Shown in pieces: positions 27,233-37,758 of a stretch of 64,000 bases of DNA. The translations under genes and the position numbers were made by a program. How positions within the stretch are numbered: the stretch's first letter is position 1; each line of letters opens with the position of its first letter. The notes under the pieces were generated by a model that saw nothing but the letters and a program-made list of their open reading frames with translations, ran no database searches and was not told the origin of the DNA. The stretch lies in contig NZ_FXYY01000016.1 in the NCBI RefSeq assembly GCF_900169165.1, positions 25,009-89,008 of the forward strand, written 5' to 3'. Origin of the DNA: Brevibacterium linens ATCC 9172 (GTDB taxonomy: Bacteria; Actinomycetota; Actinomycetes; Actinomycetales; Brevibacteriaceae).

Positions 27233-27924
27233 CATCGTCGGATTCGCGATCGAACCGATCACCCAATTCGTCCCCGGAGACCGCGGTCCGGATCCGCTCC
27301 GCTGCGATCGAGACCTTCGCCGAACGCGGTTTCGCGAAGTCGACGATCCGTGCGATCGCCGCCGCGGCCGACGTCTCCCCCGGGCTCGTCATCCACCATT
27401 TCGGGTCGAAGGACGGACTGCGCCGCGCCTGCGATGACTTCGTCTTCTCGGCGATCGCGGACGCCAAGGCGGCCAATGCCGACTACGCGACCGAGGCGGT
27501 GCGAGAGATATTCGCCAGCAGCGACATGTCGCTGAACATCGACTACCTCACCAAGTCGCTGCTCGATCCCTCGGATCATGGTCAGCGCTATTTCGACCAC
27601 TACGTCGACCTCGTCGAGGGCTATATCCGGCACGGCTTCGCCGGCTACGAATTCCGCACCAGCGACACCGACGTCCGCGGTCAGGCGGCAACGATCGCCG
27701 CCCTCGCGCTGGCCCCGTCGATCCTCGGATCCCGCCTGCAGATGGCGCTGGGGACCGCGGACTTCCCCGAGACGATGTCCCGGCTCGCACCCCACCTCTA
27801 CGACCTCTACTTCCACGGCGTCATCACCGCCGCCCCCGACACCGCATCCGCGAACTCCGCGACTTCCGACCGCACCGAGACACCGACAGCACACCGCACC
27901 GACGAAGGAGACGAGAAGCGATGA
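27223..27924 (+). CDS. TetR-family regulator of an ABC exporter
   Basis: A 233-residue regulator. The HTH is [26 protein letters not shown] followed by [18 protein letters not shown]. The C-terminal part is a ligand-binding helical bundle, then a Ser/Thr-rich tail. ATG at 27223 is chosen as the only ATG before the HTH; an in-frame TTG lies at 27199. No ribosome binding site is visible, so it may be translated leaderlessly. Its stop overlaps the ATPase start (ATGA). It probably represses the following exporter genes and senses their substrate. Confidence 0.88.
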   Translation: MRSTSSDSRSNRSPNSSPETAVRIRSAAIETFAERGFAKSTIRAIAAAADVSPGLVIHHFGSKDGLRRACDDFVFSAIADAKAANADYATEAVREIFASSDMSLNIDYLTKSLLDPSDHGQRYFDHYVDLVEGYIRHGFAGYEFRTSDTDVRGQAATIAALALAPSILGSRLQMALGTADFPETMSRLAPHLYDLYFHGVITAAPDTASANSATSDRTETPTAHRTDEGDEKR

Positions 27925-28862
27925 GAACGACGACAGCTCCGACGACCCGCAGCCGACGGACCGGGGAAGAGGCACCCGCGATCACCCTCGCCGAGGTGGT
28001 CAAATCCTTCGGTCGCGCACGTGCCCTCGACGGCCTCGACCTCGAGGTCGCCCGCGGTGAGGTCCACGGCTTCCTCGGTCCCAACGGCGCCGGCAAATCG
28101 ACGACGATCCGCATCCTGCTGGGCATCCTCCGCGCCGATGCGGGACGGATCCGCCTCCTCGGCGAGGACCCGTGGTCGCATGCGGTCCCCCTTCATCGGC
28201 GACTCGCCTACGTCCCGGGGGACGTGGAGCTGTGGCCGGGACTGACCGGCGGTGAGGCGATCGACCTGTTCTCCCGGCTCCGCGGCGGAGTCGATGTCCG
28301 CAAGCGCGACGAACTCATCGAACGCTTCGACCTCGACCCCAGAAAGAAGGGGCGGACGTACTCGAAGGGCAACCGGCAGAAGGTCGCGCTCATCTCCGCA
28401 CTGGCCTCGAATGTCGAGCTCCTGCTGCTCGACGAACCGACCGCGGGCCTCGACCCGCTCATGGAGGCCGTGTTCCAGGAGTGCATCCGCGAGGCGAAGG
28501 AGGACGGTCGCACGGTGCTGCTCTCGAGCCATATCCTCGCCCAGGTCGAGGCGCTGGCCGATCGGATCTCGATCATCCGGGCCGGCCGCATCGTCGAGAC
28601 CGGTACTCTGTCGGATCTGCGCCACCTGTCGCGGACGACGATCACCGTTCAGGTCGAGCGGGACATCCCCGCTCTGACTCGGATGGCCGGAGTCCACGAC
28701 CTCGTCCGCGAGGGAGCGCAGCTGCAATTCAGCGCCGACGCCGCTCACCTGCCGGACATCATGCGCACCCTCGGCGAGCACGACGTCGAGTCGCTGACGG
28801 CCACGCCGCCGACGCTCGAGCAGCTGCTGCTGCGCCACTACGGCAAGGAGGCCGGATCATGA
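27921..28862 (+). CDS. Drug-type ABC transporter ATPase
   Basis: A 313-residue ATPase of the DrrA/CcmA class. Walker A is GPNGAGKST; the Q-loop region has [18 protein letters not shown]. The signature segment [16 protein letters not shown] is atypical (SKGNRQK replaces LSGGQ), as is common in this subgroup. Walker B is [13 protein letters not shown], with a switch His in LLSSHILAQ. The C-terminal 80 residues form the DUF4162-like extension. It is coupled by ATGA overlaps to both the TetR regulator and the permease, so the three act as one export unit. Confidence 0.92.
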   Translation: MRTTTAPTTRSRRTGEEAPAITLAEVVKSFGRARALDGLDLEVARGEVHGFLGPNGAGKSTTIRILLGILRADAGRIRLLGEDPWSHAVPLHRRLAYVPGDVELWPGLTGGEAIDLFSRLRGGVDVRKRDELIERFDLDPRKKGRTYSKGNRQKVALISALASNVELLLLDEPTAGLDPLMEAVFQECIREAKEDGRTVLLSSHILAQVEALADRISIIRAGRIVETGTLSDLRHLSRTTITVQVERDIPALTRMAGVHDLVREGAQLQFSADAAHLPDIMRTLGEHDVESLTATPPTLEQLLLRHYGKEAGS

Positions 28863-30577
28863 ATCTGCTGGCATCGACCGAGGCGGGTCCAGGGGACTCG
28901 ACCGCCGACCATCGTCAGGCACACAGGAGGACCCGTCCCCGCGGAACTGACGGCCGCCTCGGCGGGGGTGGCCTCACCGGGCTGGGACACCTGCTGCTGT
29001 TCATGCTCAGGCGCGACCGGCTGCGGATGCCGATCTGGGTGCTGTCTCTGACCGCGCTCACGGCCTACTTCGCGAATGCGATCGCCCTGGTCATGGATGC
29101 GGACACCTTGCAGACGATGACCGTGTTCGCGAAGAATCCGGTGATGGGACTCATCACCGGACCCGGCTACGGGCTCGACGACATCACGGTGCCGCGATTC
29201 ATCGTCGGCATGTACGCCGTGTTCCTCATGATCGGCATCGCCCTGATGTCGATCACCACCGTCACCCGTCATACCCGCGCCGAGGAGCAGACGGGCAGAG
29301 CCGAGCTCATCCGCGCGAATGTCACGGGACGACATGCCCAGCTGTTCGCCGCGGTCATCCTCACTGTGATCATGAACGTCGTGGCAGGGGCACTCATGGC
29401 CGCGGCCCTTCAGTTCTCGGAGGCTGACCCCGATCCGGCGACCTCGAGTCTGCTCTTCGGGGCCGGGATGACGGCGGTCGGCTGTGTCTTCGTCGGGGTC
29501 ACCTCCGTGGCGGTGCAGCTGACGGGGTTCTCGCGGGCGGCCTCGGGAATGGCCGGAGCCGTGCTGGCGCTGAGCTTCGTCGTCCGCGGGCTCGGTGACA
29601 TGTCCGCCGTCGCCGGCGGTGACCTCGACTGGCTGTCCTGGCTGTCCCCTCTGGGATGGTCTCAGCAGACGGCTCCGTTCACTCTCGACCGCTGGTGGCC
29701 GCTGCTGTACTCAGTCGCCGCCCTCGTCGTCCTCCTGCTCATCTCCCTGACCGTGCAGTCGCGGCGCGACCTCGGCGCCGGCATCACTGCGGAGCGACCC
29801 GGGCGGACTCACGCAGGTCGCGGCCTGTCGACCGCGTTCGGACTCGCCTTCCGCCTGCAGCGTTCGACGCTGATCTGGTGGTCGCTGGGGATCCTCGTCA
29901 TGGCTGCGATCTTCGGGTCCTTCTCCGGAGCGATGGCCGAGGGCGCCGACGGCATGCCCGAACAGATCACGCAGCTCATGGGCGGACCGCGGGGAATCGT
30001 CGACGGCTATCTCGGCTATATGGCGCTCTACATGGCCATGATCGTCGCCGCCTTCGCGCTCATCACCGTCGGGGGACTGCGCTCCGAGGAACAGGACTTC
30101 CACACCGAGCCCGTGCTCGCGACAGCGGTCTCACGGGGCGGGTGGATGGCTTCCTGGGTGACGGTGACGTTGCTCGGATCCGCCTGGCTGATGCTGCTGG
30201 CCGGTATCGGTGAGGGCATCGGCGCGGCCGCCTCGCTGGACGATTGGGACCTGCTGGGCCCGACGGTGCTCGGCCATCTCGTGCAGTCGGCCGCCGTGTG
30301 GGTGCTGATCGGCCTCGCCTGCCTGCTGTACGGATTCGCGCCGCGACTGCTGGGTCTGACCTGGATCGTCTTCGCCGGTTCCGCAGTGCTCGCTCTGTTC
30401 GGCGGGCTCCTCCAGCTCGACGATGCCGTCCTCGACGTCTCCGTGTTCAACCACATCGGTCAGTACCCGGCCGAGGACATCTCCGCCGAGGCGGTGCTGA
30501 CGTTCCTGTCGATCACGGTCGTTCTCGTCGGAGCCGGCATGGTCGGGTTCCGGAGACGGGATCTCGTGACGGCGTGA
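28859..30577 (+). CDS. ABC-2 type exporter permease (polyketide antibiotic exporter family)
   Basis: A 572-residue permease with about twelve hydrophobic helices in two halves, each with an [12 protein letters not shown] or [17 protein letters not shown] cytosolic loop. This layout matches the large permeases of the TnrB/polyketide antibiotic exporter family. It works with the adjacent ATPase, probably in efflux of a hydrophobic drug or antibiotic. The ATG at 28859 overlaps the ATPase stop. Copies of the dispersed motif lie in the variable N-terminus (28954) and near the C-terminus (30484). Confidence 0.9.
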   Translation: MNLLASTEAGPGDSTADHRQAHRRTRPRGTDGRLGGGGLTGLGHLLLFMLRRDRLRMPIWVLSLTALTAYFANAIALVMDADTLQTMTVFAKNPVMGLITGPGYGLDDITVPRFIVGMYAVFLMIGIALMSITTVTRHTRAEEQTGRAELIRANVTGRHAQLFAAVILTVIMNVVAGALMAAALQFSEADPDPATSSLLFGAGMTAVGCVFVGVTSVAVQLTGFSRAASGMAGAVLALSFVVRGLGDMSAVAGGDLDWLSWLSPLGWSQQTAPFTLDRWWPLLYSVAALVVLLLISLTVQSRRDLGAGITAERPGRTHAGRGLSTAFGLAFRLQRSTLIWWSLGILVMAAIFGSFSGAMAEGADGMPEQITQLMGGPRGIVDGYLGYMALYMAMIVAAFALITVGGLRSEEQDFHTEPVLATAVSRGGWMASWVTVTLLGSAWLMLLAGIGEGIGAAASLDDWDLLGPTVLGHLVQSAAVWVLIGLACLLYGFAPRLLGLTWIVFAGSAVLALFGGLLQLDDAVLDVSVFNHIGQYPAEDISAEAVLTFLSITVVLVGAGMVGFRRRDLVTA

Positions 30578-30694
30578 GGGATTCGCCTCGGCGATGGCGT
30601 TGGGGACCCTCGGCGATGGCCTCTTCCCTGCTTCGTGAGCGGGTTTGGATATCCGCTCGGTCGTGATTGCGCGCCGGGTTCTGCCGTAGTGCCG

Positions 30695-33037
30695 CTAGGC
30701 GAGGTAACCGAAGGATCGGGCCCGGATGAGCACATCCGCCCGGTTCGAGACTCCGAATTTGCGGTAGAGGGCAGAGAGACGGTTCTTCACTGTGCCCGTC
30801 ACCTGATTGAGTTCCTCAGCGATCTCAGCGACGGACAGGCCCCGTGCCAGAAGATCGATGAGTTGGGCTTCGCCGGCATTGAGCTGTGGCGTTTCTGCTA
30901 TGTCCACAGAAACCGGGCCGATACTGCGCAGCCGCTCCACAAGCTGCGCAGGTGGAGCGAAGGTCGCGGAGAACTCGTTCGCAGCGTCCGCCCATACAGG
31001 CGAGTCGGTTGTGAGGTCGATGAGCCGACTGCGATCGGGCAGCGGCAGAAGAGCAATCGGCAGCAGCGAGCTCACCCAGGTCGAGAGACTTACAGCCATC
31101 CTGAAATCACTCTGCGCTCCAGTCTCGTCCCCAGTGCGCAGCTTGGCTGCTGCTCTGACGGCAGCGAGCTCAGCCCGGCTGCGCGGACTCAGCGAGTGGT
31201 GATAGAACCAGGTATCTGCGCATGAGATCGCCTCATCGTTTCGACCGGCGACGAGCTTCGAACGGACGTCGAGAACAATACGGCCGTCGCAGGCGGGAGA
31301 GAGCCGATCGCGGTCGATCTCGGCCCACCGCAGCTGCCCCAGAGCGATGAAGACCGTGCTGCGCCCGAGTGCGATCAGGTCCTTCTCCGCGTCTGACAGG
31401 ACACCGCTGTCCTGGAATCGCTGCGCATCATCGTTGACGAACAGCAGACCGGATTCCGCTTCCGCGGACAGCACCGCCAAGGTCCGGGCGATGAGGGGCA
31501 GATAGACCCACAGCGTCCGCATCTCAGGGTAGGCGGAGAGGGCGCCGAACTCGGCCTCGGCCCGCTCAAGATCGAGTCGGTCCAGAGCCCTGAGAGCCGA
31601 GGCGATGCGCAGGGGCGGAGTCACCAGTTCATCGATGATGACGGTTGGGGGCGAATCCGCAGGTGCGGCTGCCGGATCCGCTTCGGAACCCGCTCGGCTG
31701 ATCCCCGACGGGGCATCGGACTCCGCCAGGTGCGCATCGGCCCGCTCATGGTCACCACTGACCGCGGCGATGAGGGCGGTCCATGCGATGATCGACGGCA
31801 GAAGAAAGTCACCCTCGACATGGCCGGCTCGGGCGGGGCCCTCGATCTCGTTGAGCACGGACAGAGCCCGCCGAGGTTCAGCTGCGTGGTGAAGTGCGAT
31901 CGCGGTGAGGAGACGCACGACGGATCGTGCACGCGCACTGCGCATCTCTGCTGAGGCGCGAATGCCCAGTTCCGCAGCCTCGCCGTGACGCCCGGCATCG
32001 GCGAGCCGGATCAGCTGCCAGACAGTGCCGATGACATCGACCAGCATCTCGCCCAGACGCGATTCTTCCTCTTCCACGTTAAGTTCCGAATCGCCGAGTT
32101 TCCCCGGTAGTCGTGACCTCAGCATTCCCGGGCCGGTATGTCTGATCACGGCGGCCCGAATCCGAGCCGGAGAGTCATCGGCGGCATCGGCCGTGATGTC
32201 TTCGGCGAGAGATCCGAAGAACGCAAGGCCGGGGCGGCTGGTGCGCGCCTTGAGCGGCAGAACTCGGAGAACAGTGCAGGAGGTCCGCGGAGTGAGCAGG
32301 AACATCGGCATGCCCACTGCCTCGCACACCCGCAGGAGCTGGGACCAATGGCCGCCGTGCCTGGCCAGAAGCAGCACGTCGCTGAGGAGCTCGGGCTCGA
32401 CCAGGCCCGCGGATTCCATATGGTCGACGAGCACATCGAGCAGTGAAGCGACCACCGGTTCAGCACTGACTTCGGCCCTGAGGTCGTGCCGCACCTTGGC
32501 CGCGATGAGAGTCGGAACCTTCAGCAGCGTCCCCCGCGCCGAATCTTCAAAGCGAGTGAGGATCCCGCTGGAGCGGAGTCGGATCAGCACCCCTTCGGGA
32601 TCGTGGATCCCGATTCCGCCGAGGAGGTCATCGGCCACGGCGGTCAGGGCCCGAACAGCGGTCGTCTCCGACACAGCGCTGAGCTGAGCGAGCACCGAAG
32701 CTGCCGCTGTGTCACCGGAGCCTAATGCAAGGGACAGTCGCGGGCAGAGTTCGACGACCCAGTCAGCGAAAGCAGTTGATTCGGGATCTACGGAAACCCC
32801 CGCGGCAGCAGCGGCACGGAGGACTGCCTCGGCGAAGCGAGCACGGCCGGCACATTCCGTCCAGAGTCGGTGGCAGAGTTCTGGGTCGACAGAGCCAATT
32901 CCCACAGTATCGAGTTCGACAGCAAAATCGCCGAAGTCGCGCCGGGGATCATGCGTCCCGCGGTCAGCGGTCGAACTCATGGCCACCAATCCTTCAATTC
33001 GGCGGATCACGCCCGCATCGCGTTCGTCGACGTACAC
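30695..33037 (-). CDS. Large LuxR-family regulator without P-loop
   Basis: A 780-residue protein. The C-terminal LuxR HTH (LNAGEAQLIDLLARGLSVAE, then TVKNRLSALYRKFGVSNRAD) is clear. The long middle is helical, TPR-like and rich in Ala, Leu and Arg. Unlike true LAL regulators, no Walker A motif is visible near the N-terminus, so it probably lost or never had the ATPase. GTG at 33037 is chosen because AGGGGAG lies 6-8 bases upstream. It ends the polysaccharide cluster on the same strand and likely regulates it. Its end is convergent with the exporter operon. Confidence 0.8.
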   Translation of the reverse strand: MYVDERDAGVIRRIEGLVAMSSTADRGTHDPRRDFGDFAVELDTVGIGSVDPELCHRLWTECAGRARFAEAVLRAAAAAGVSVDPESTAFADWVVELCPRLSLALGSGDTAAASVLAQLSAVSETTAVRALTAVADDLLGGIGIHDPEGVLIRLRSSGILTRFEDSARGTLLKVPTLIAAKVRHDLRAEVSAEPVVASLLDVLVDHMESAGLVEPELLSDVLLLARHGGHWSQLLRVCEAVGMPMFLLTPRTSCTVLRVLPLKARTSRPGLAFFGSLAEDITADAADDSPARIRAAVIRHTGPGMLRSRLPGKLGDSELNVEEEESRLGEMLVDVIGTVWQLIRLADAGRHGEAAELGIRASAEMRSARARSVVRLLTAIALHHAAEPRRALSVLNEIEGPARAGHVEGDFLLPSIIAWTALIAAVSGDHERADAHLAESDAPSGISRAGSEADPAAAPADSPPTVIIDELVTPPLRIASALRALDRLDLERAEAEFGALSAYPEMRTLWVYLPLIARTLAVLSAEAESGLLFVNDDAQRFQDSGVLSDAEKDLIALGRSTVFIALGQLRWAEIDRDRLSPACDGRIVLDVRSKLVAGRNDEAISCADTWFYHHSLSPRSRAELAAVRAAAKLRTGDETGAQSDFRMAVSLSTWVSSLLPIALLPLPDRSRLIDLTTDSPVWADAANEFSATFAPPAQLVERLRSIGPVSVDIAETPQLNAGEAQLIDLLARGLSVAEIAEELNQVTGTVKNRLSALYRKFGVSNRADVLIRARSFGYLA

Positions 33038-33264
33038 GTCGGCTCCCCTCACTGTCCGATCCTCACTGACCGGCCTTGCCGAGTCACGGTGTACAGGTTT
33101 GACAGACTCCTACTGTGCCCAATCCTCGAGGCAGATCGGGCCTCGCCTCGGAAGGTCTGCGGTATGCCGCGAACTGTATGCGGACATGCGAACAGCAGCA
33201 TGACTGGTTCGGTTTGGACCCAGGCAGCCTCACCTGTCTGCAGGTTCCTGATCGCGGCCTTAGT

Positions 33265-34578
33265 TCAGTTCACCGCGCAGACCTCAGTTCGCCCACGCGC
33301 GAAACTCTGAGCATCTGTCAGCGAGAGATTCGCGTACAGAAGCGGAAGAGATACGAAGAAGATTGTGAAGAGCGTGCCGACGAGTCCCACAGTGAAGAAC
33401 GAAACACTTTCGACACAGGCCAATCCGGCGACTCCGACTGCCGATGCATAGAGAACATGGCGACGCCCGCTGTCGAGATGAGACCGGACGACCTTGCGCC
33501 AGACCAACCCGAGAATAAGCATCATCACGACAAGTTCGGCTATTCCGCCTCCGACCAGCGTCTCGACGAAGAAGCTATGGAATTCCTCATAGAGCATGCC
33601 CCGATCCTGCGCGATCTCGACGCTTCGGAAGCTTCCGCTGCCCAGCAGAATGCCGTGTTCGCGCCAAATATCGAGTCCAATCGACCAGACTTCGTCGCGA
33701 CCGGCTAATGCCGCTTCTGGCCTCAGAATGAGGTCTTCGAGTCTGCCTCCTTGACCGGATGCGGCCACGGCCACAGCGCCGAATCCTCCGACTGTCAGGA
33801 AGGAGGCAGCGTATTTGGGTTGGGATCGGAATCTGAGTACGCCGAAGACGGTGAGAAAGATGAGTGAGGCAGCGATTGAACCACGCGACATCGTCAGCAG
33901 CAGCGAAGCAATCTGCAAGGCAAAGAGACCGATGTTGTGAAAGCGGGGTCGCCGGCCGTGGAGGTACAGCGCGTGGGCGACAAGGCTGAGAAACAGAAAG
34001 TATCCGAACTGATTGCGGTTGGCGAAGAAGCTTGCGAATTCGAACTGGTAGCTCGAATCCGCGCCGAGAATTGAGGGGATCTCTGCCGCGTGCTGCACGA
34101 GGTTGACGCAGATCGCGACGAACGTGAGCCACAGGAATCCGACGAGAAAGATCTGCAGGTCGCGTTCATTCGGTCGCATTGCTTGAAAGAGCCCGGCGAA
34201 GGCAACTATTCCGATGATGCCAGCTGCCGCTCCGAGAAGATCAAACGCATCATAGGTCCCGTATTGCATACCCACGGATGCCAAAGTGGCGGTCTGAACG
34301 ATTCCGTAGAGCACAGCTATTGCAATCCAAGGGTCGCGCGGCTGAAGTCTCAAGTGGAATGCCGCGGTGGATATGACCGCCAGCTGCAGTGCATAACCAG
34401 CACCTACGACGACCATGAACGGCACTGGGATCCCGAACCCCACCACTGCAGCCACTGGCACGATTGCAACCACGAGAAGGATGAGCAGCAGCCAACCGCC
34501 TCCGCTTCGTGTCGCATTGCTTCGGCTGGGCACAGCCGGTTCAGTCCTCACCGAGAACCACCCCGCTGAGGCGCTCAT
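33265..34578 (-). CDS. O-antigen ligase/Wzy-like polymerase
   Basis: A 437-residue protein with about eleven transmembrane helices and a large external loop. The segment FANRNQFGYFLFLSLVAHAL and LLLTMSRGSIAASLIFL are typical of the Wzy_C/O-antigen ligase family, with GSGSFR and EFHSFFVETLVGGGI in the later loop. It is predicted to polymerise lipid-linked repeat units on the outer face of the membrane. ATG at 34578 has GGAG nine bases upstream, and the gene overlaps the GT4 gene by 38 bp. Base composition is lower in GC than the flanks, as is common in such loci. Confidence 0.85.
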   Translation of the reverse strand: MSASAGWFSVRTEPAVPSRSNATRSGGGWLLLILLVVAIVPVAAVVGFGIPVPFMVVVGAGYALQLAVISTAAFHLRLQPRDPWIAIAVLYGIVQTATLASVGMQYGTYDAFDLLGAAAGIIGIVAFAGLFQAMRPNERDLQIFLVGFLWLTFVAICVNLVQHAAEIPSILGADSSYQFEFASFFANRNQFGYFLFLSLVAHALYLHGRRPRFHNIGLFALQIASLLLTMSRGSIAASLIFLTVFGVLRFRSQPKYAASFLTVGGFGAVAVAASGQGGRLEDLILRPEAALAGRDEVWSIGLDIWREHGILLGSGSFRSVEIAQDRGMLYEEFHSFFVETLVGGGIAELVVMMLILGLVWRKVVRSHLDSGRRHVLYASAVGVAGLACVESVSFFTVGLVGTLFTIFFVSLPLLYANLSLTDAQSFARGRTEVCAVN

Positions 34579-35719
34579 AAGTCACTCCGCGATCAAACCG
34601 CTCCTCAGCCATGCGCCGAGAGCCTCCGCCGCGCTCCGCCAGATTGCGATCATTCGACAGTCTCACCAACGCAGCTGCGATGGAGTCCGCCGTCTGCTCA
34701 CAGCTGATTCCTGCACCATACGCAGCGAGCAGGTCGCGATACTCCTGGCATTCCTGTGAGTTGACGACGGGCAGACCAGCCGCGGCATAGTCACCGATCT
34801 TGTTCGTGATCGATTGTGCGGCTCCCGGAACAATCGGGTTGACCGCGATATCGCAACCGCGCAGGCGGGCGACCATCTCCGAATACTCGAGACTTCCATA
34901 GAAGATGACCTCGGCCGACAGATCTGCAGCATCTCGACGCCATTGGTTCTCGAAAGGTCCGGTGCCCATCACATGCAGGCGCATGCGCAAGCCCTGTCGC
35001 TTCAGTAGTCGAAGTGCGTCGAATACCGTCGGCAGGTCGTAGCTGTGCCCCAATGTTCCGATGTACGCAAGCTCAATGTATCCGTCGTCAACCGGCCGGG
35101 TCGGCCCAAAACCATCGAATGTGCGCAGATCCGTACCGAGGTAGACCGTGGTCACCTCGTCATCGTCACCGCGCGCCGCTGAGACTCGATTCGAATAGGT
35201 CTCAGATACGGTGACCACTGCGTCCGCCGCACGATAGATCCGTTCAGCAGTCCGCCGAAGAGGCCTCAGCATGCGCCGGCCGGCCCAATGCGGCCGGAGC
35301 ACCAGTTCGAAGGCTTCCGGCCAGAGGTCCTGCACGTCGACAACGAGTCGCACGTCGTTCTTCGCAGCGAATTCGGCTGCAGCGCGTGCGACTTCGAGGG
35401 AAGGCACAGCGCAGTACACGACGTCCGGAGCCCGACGATGCCGCAGATATTCTGTGAGATTTCGTCCGAGGATCTGATGACTGAGCAGTCGACGTACGGA
35501 GACGTTGGTCCGATAAGACGGTTCTGAGATATACGTCGTTCGGTACAGCTCGTCTTCCGCATCCGCAATGTCCTTCTGCTGCTTCGACAAGTGGTGGAAC
35601 GTCGAGGTGACCAATTCAACGTTCGCACCGCGACGGGCAAGTATACCGGCTAAGGTATCGAAACGATCGCGCGACCTTCTTCCGGCCCTGGTGAAGTGGG
35701 CGATCATCAATACATCCAC
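34541..35719 (-). CDS. GT4-family glycosyltransferase
   Basis: A 392-residue GT-B fold enzyme. The N-terminal domain has LMIAHFTRAGRRSRDRF with LAGILARRGANVELVTS; the hinge and C-terminal domain have VDVQDLWPEAFELV, TTVYLGTDLRTF, AYIGTLGHSYDLPTVFDAL and the nucleotide-binding region IVPGAAQSITNKIGDYAAAGLPVV. This resembles WcaI/WbuB-type transferases that add a sugar in O-antigen or capsule synthesis. Donor and acceptor are unknown. It is the only extending glycosyltransferase in the cluster. GTG at 35719 has GAGGAAG upstream. Confidence 0.88.
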   Translation of the reverse strand: MDVLMIAHFTRAGRRSRDRFDTLAGILARRGANVELVTSTFHHLSKQQKDIADAEDELYRTTYISEPSYRTNVSVRRLLSHQILGRNLTEYLRHRRAPDVVYCAVPSLEVARAAAEFAAKNDVRLVVDVQDLWPEAFELVLRPHWAGRRMLRPLRRTAERIYRAADAVVTVSETYSNRVSAARGDDDEVTTVYLGTDLRTFDGFGPTRPVDDGYIELAYIGTLGHSYDLPTVFDALRLLKRQGLRMRLHVMGTGPFENQWRRDAADLSAEVIFYGSLEYSEMVARLRGCDIAVNPIVPGAAQSITNKIGDYAAAGLPVVNSQECQEYRDLLAAYGAGISCEQTADSIAAALVRLSNDRNLAERGGGSRRMAEERFDRGVTYERLSGVVLGED

Positions 35720-35723
35720 GGTG

Positions 35724-37085
35724 TCACTTCCTCATCTGATCTGGATGCTGGCATCCGGTGTCGTTCATGGCCAACTCGCTTTCGGTCCTCGCCTCCGTAT
35801 CCGCTGCCGCAGGTGGAATGCAGGCCTTCGCATCCTCATCGCATTCATCGACGACCGCGGATGTGGGCCTTTTCCGGGACACCTGTATGAGCGCGATTCC
35901 GCCGGCTGCGGCGCAAGCTGAGTATCCGATGATCGACCCGTAGGCTGCGCCGAGCATGCCGAGGGACGGAATCAGCGCCAAATAAGCGAGTAGTGACGCT
36001 CCGGTGCCGATGATCTCCACAATCGATACCCGTCCGGGCGAGTCCAAAGCGATGAGCAGACCCTGTTGGACACGAGTCACTCCGAAGACGACAGCCGACA
36101 CGGCCAAGGGGATGATCACCACTGTCGCCGGTTGGTACGACACAGGAAGGACGAATCCGATCATGGCAAATGCCGCTGCGGCAAGCAGAGAGGCAAAGAA
36201 CATCAGCAGAAGAATGCTCCGCGCGATGAGGTGGAAGATTCGTGGCGGGGTCGATGAGAATGACTTCGACCAGCTGCGCAGAGAAGCGTCAACCCATTGC
36301 TGTACGGGCCACGTAGCCATCTCAAGAACTGTGGCTACGGTGACGTAGAGTCCTAACGCCGCCGAGCTGCTCAGCATGGGAAGCAGCAATCGGTCAGAAC
36401 GCAGCATTGCAGTGTTGCTGAAGTCGGAGAGAAGCAGCATCCAGCCGCGTCGACGCAATCCTCGCGTCTCCGCTCGCGTAGGAGCCTCTCGCTTCCAGGA
36501 GCTCGGGGCGAGAAACAGCATCGCGACGGCTGGAAGCGCCGAAGCGGCATAGATCCACATCCACATCACAGGGTCGTCGACACGAAGGAGCACCAGCAGC
36601 CCGGCCCCGACAACGATGATCAGCTGCGTGACAGCGGCGTTGGCCGCGAACCATTTCCACTCTCGGCTGCAGACATAGGCGACTCGCAGTGCATGCACCA
36701 GGGAGTTGAGCGTCGTATATGCTGCAACAGCCAAGACTCCCATCCACAGCCACGAGGTGCTGAACGGTGACACCATCGTCGCGAGAATCACAATCGGAAG
36801 TATGCAGAGCGCTCCGGGCGCCGCCATTCGCACAAAGACGCTGTATTCGGTACCGAACCTTCCGGACCGGGCTGCGATGAACGGACGTTCCAGACCCATG
36901 AGCGCGAACACGGAGAAGAAGTACGCAAGCTGCAGTCCGAACGCCAGATCTCCACGTCCGGAAGGGCTGAGGACGAAAGCGGCCAGCAGATTCACCGCGA
37001 CGGCCCCGCCCGCAGCCAACATCTGCGCGCCTACCAGGAAGCCGGCGGCTATTCTCACGTCCCTCGGCCCGCTACGCGCATTCAT
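35724..37085 (-). CDS. Wzx-like polysaccharide flippase
   Basis: A 453-residue membrane protein with twelve to fourteen helices, of the MOP/Polysacc_synt superfamily. Its N-terminus (GGAVAVNLLAAFVLSPSGRGDLAFGLQLAYF) matches O-antigen/teichoic acid flippases. A cytosolic, acidic tail follows the last helix. It is predicted to flip the lipid-linked oligosaccharide across the membrane for the polymerase. It overlaps the sugar transferase gene by 14 bp and lies 4 bp before the GT4 gene. Confidence 0.85.
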   Translation of the reverse strand: MNARSGPRDVRIAAGFLVGAQMLAAGGAVAVNLLAAFVLSPSGRGDLAFGLQLAYFFSVFALMGLERPFIAARSGRFGTEYSVFVRMAAPGALCILPIVILATMVSPFSTSWLWMGVLAVAAYTTLNSLVHALRVAYVCSREWKWFAANAAVTQLIIVVGAGLLVLLRVDDPVMWMWIYAASALPAVAMLFLAPSSWKREAPTRAETRGLRRRGWMLLLSDFSNTAMLRSDRLLLPMLSSSAALGLYVTVATVLEMATWPVQQWVDASLRSWSKSFSSTPPRIFHLIARSILLLMFFASLLAAAAFAMIGFVLPVSYQPATVVIIPLAVSAVVFGVTRVQQGLLIALDSPGRVSIVEIIGTGASLLAYLALIPSLGMLGAAYGSIIGYSACAAAGGIALIQVSRKRPTSAVVDECDEDAKACIPPAAADTEARTESELAMNDTGCQHPDQMRK

Positions 37086-37758
37086 TTCCCGCGCCCTTCT
37101 CTCCTGTGTACACGGGCATCGTGTCGAATCCGCTTTTGTTGATCCCGCGCATTCCGCACACGGTCTGCACTGTCTTCAGCAGGATGACCATGTCGAGCTT
37201 CAGACAACGGGAGTCGACGTAGTCCACGTCGAGTCGGAATCTGTCGTCCCAGTCGAGGTCGTTGCGACCGCTGACCTGCGCCAGTCCGGTGATTCCCGGC
37301 CGCACCTCGTGTCGCCGAGACTGCTCAGGTGTGTACCGTTCCAAATACTCGACCATCAGGGGTCGGGGCCCGACAAGGCTCATCTCTCCCCGGATGACGT
37401 TCCACAATGAAGGCAGTTCATCGAGACTCGACGCACGCAGAAACCGACCGAGTCTGGTCAGTCGCTGCCCATCGGTGACATGGGTGGAGTCCGGATGCAG
37501 CATGGTTCGAAACTTCAGGATCTCGAAAGTCGCCCCTCCCCTCCCCGGCCGCGGCTGCCGAAAGAGCACAGGTCGGCCGAGCGCTATCAGGACGAAGACG
37601 GCGACGCCTGCCTGAACAGGTGCCGTGGCAATGAGCCCGATCCCGCTGACGAAGAGATCAAACGCACGTTTCACAGCGTCATAGCGTCGCCGTTCCGTGC
37701 CGCAGTTCGTTGAGCGCACCCGCTCTTCCGTCGACCGCTGTTCGAACATCCCCATCAT
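37072..37758 (-). CDS. PglC-like initiating sugar transferase
   Basis: A 228-residue bacterial sugar transferase (PF02397). It has one N-terminal re-entrant hydrophobic helix (FDLFVSGIGLIATAPVQAGVAV) and the catalytic core KFRTM, SSLDELPSLWNVIRGEMSLVGPRPL and PGITGLAQVSGRNDL. The short form without the multi-helix WbaP domain is like Campylobacter PglC, which transfers phospho-diacetamidobacillosamine to undecaprenyl phosphate. That fits the dehydratase and aminotransferase nearby. The first ATG (37758) overlaps the phosphatase stop; the ATG at 37749 has better spacing to GGGAG and may be the true start. Confidence 0.88.
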   Translation of the reverse strand: MMGMFEQRSTEERVRSTNCGTERRRYDAVKRAFDLFVSGIGLIATAPVQAGVAVFVLIALGRPVLFRQPRPGRGGATFEILKFRTMLHPDSTHVTDGQRLTRLGRFLRASSLDELPSLWNVIRGEMSLVGPRPLMVEYLERYTPEQSRRHEVRPGITGLAQVSGRNDLDWDDRFRLDVDYVDSRCLKLDMVILLKTVQTVCGMRGINKSGFDTMPVYTGEKGAGNECA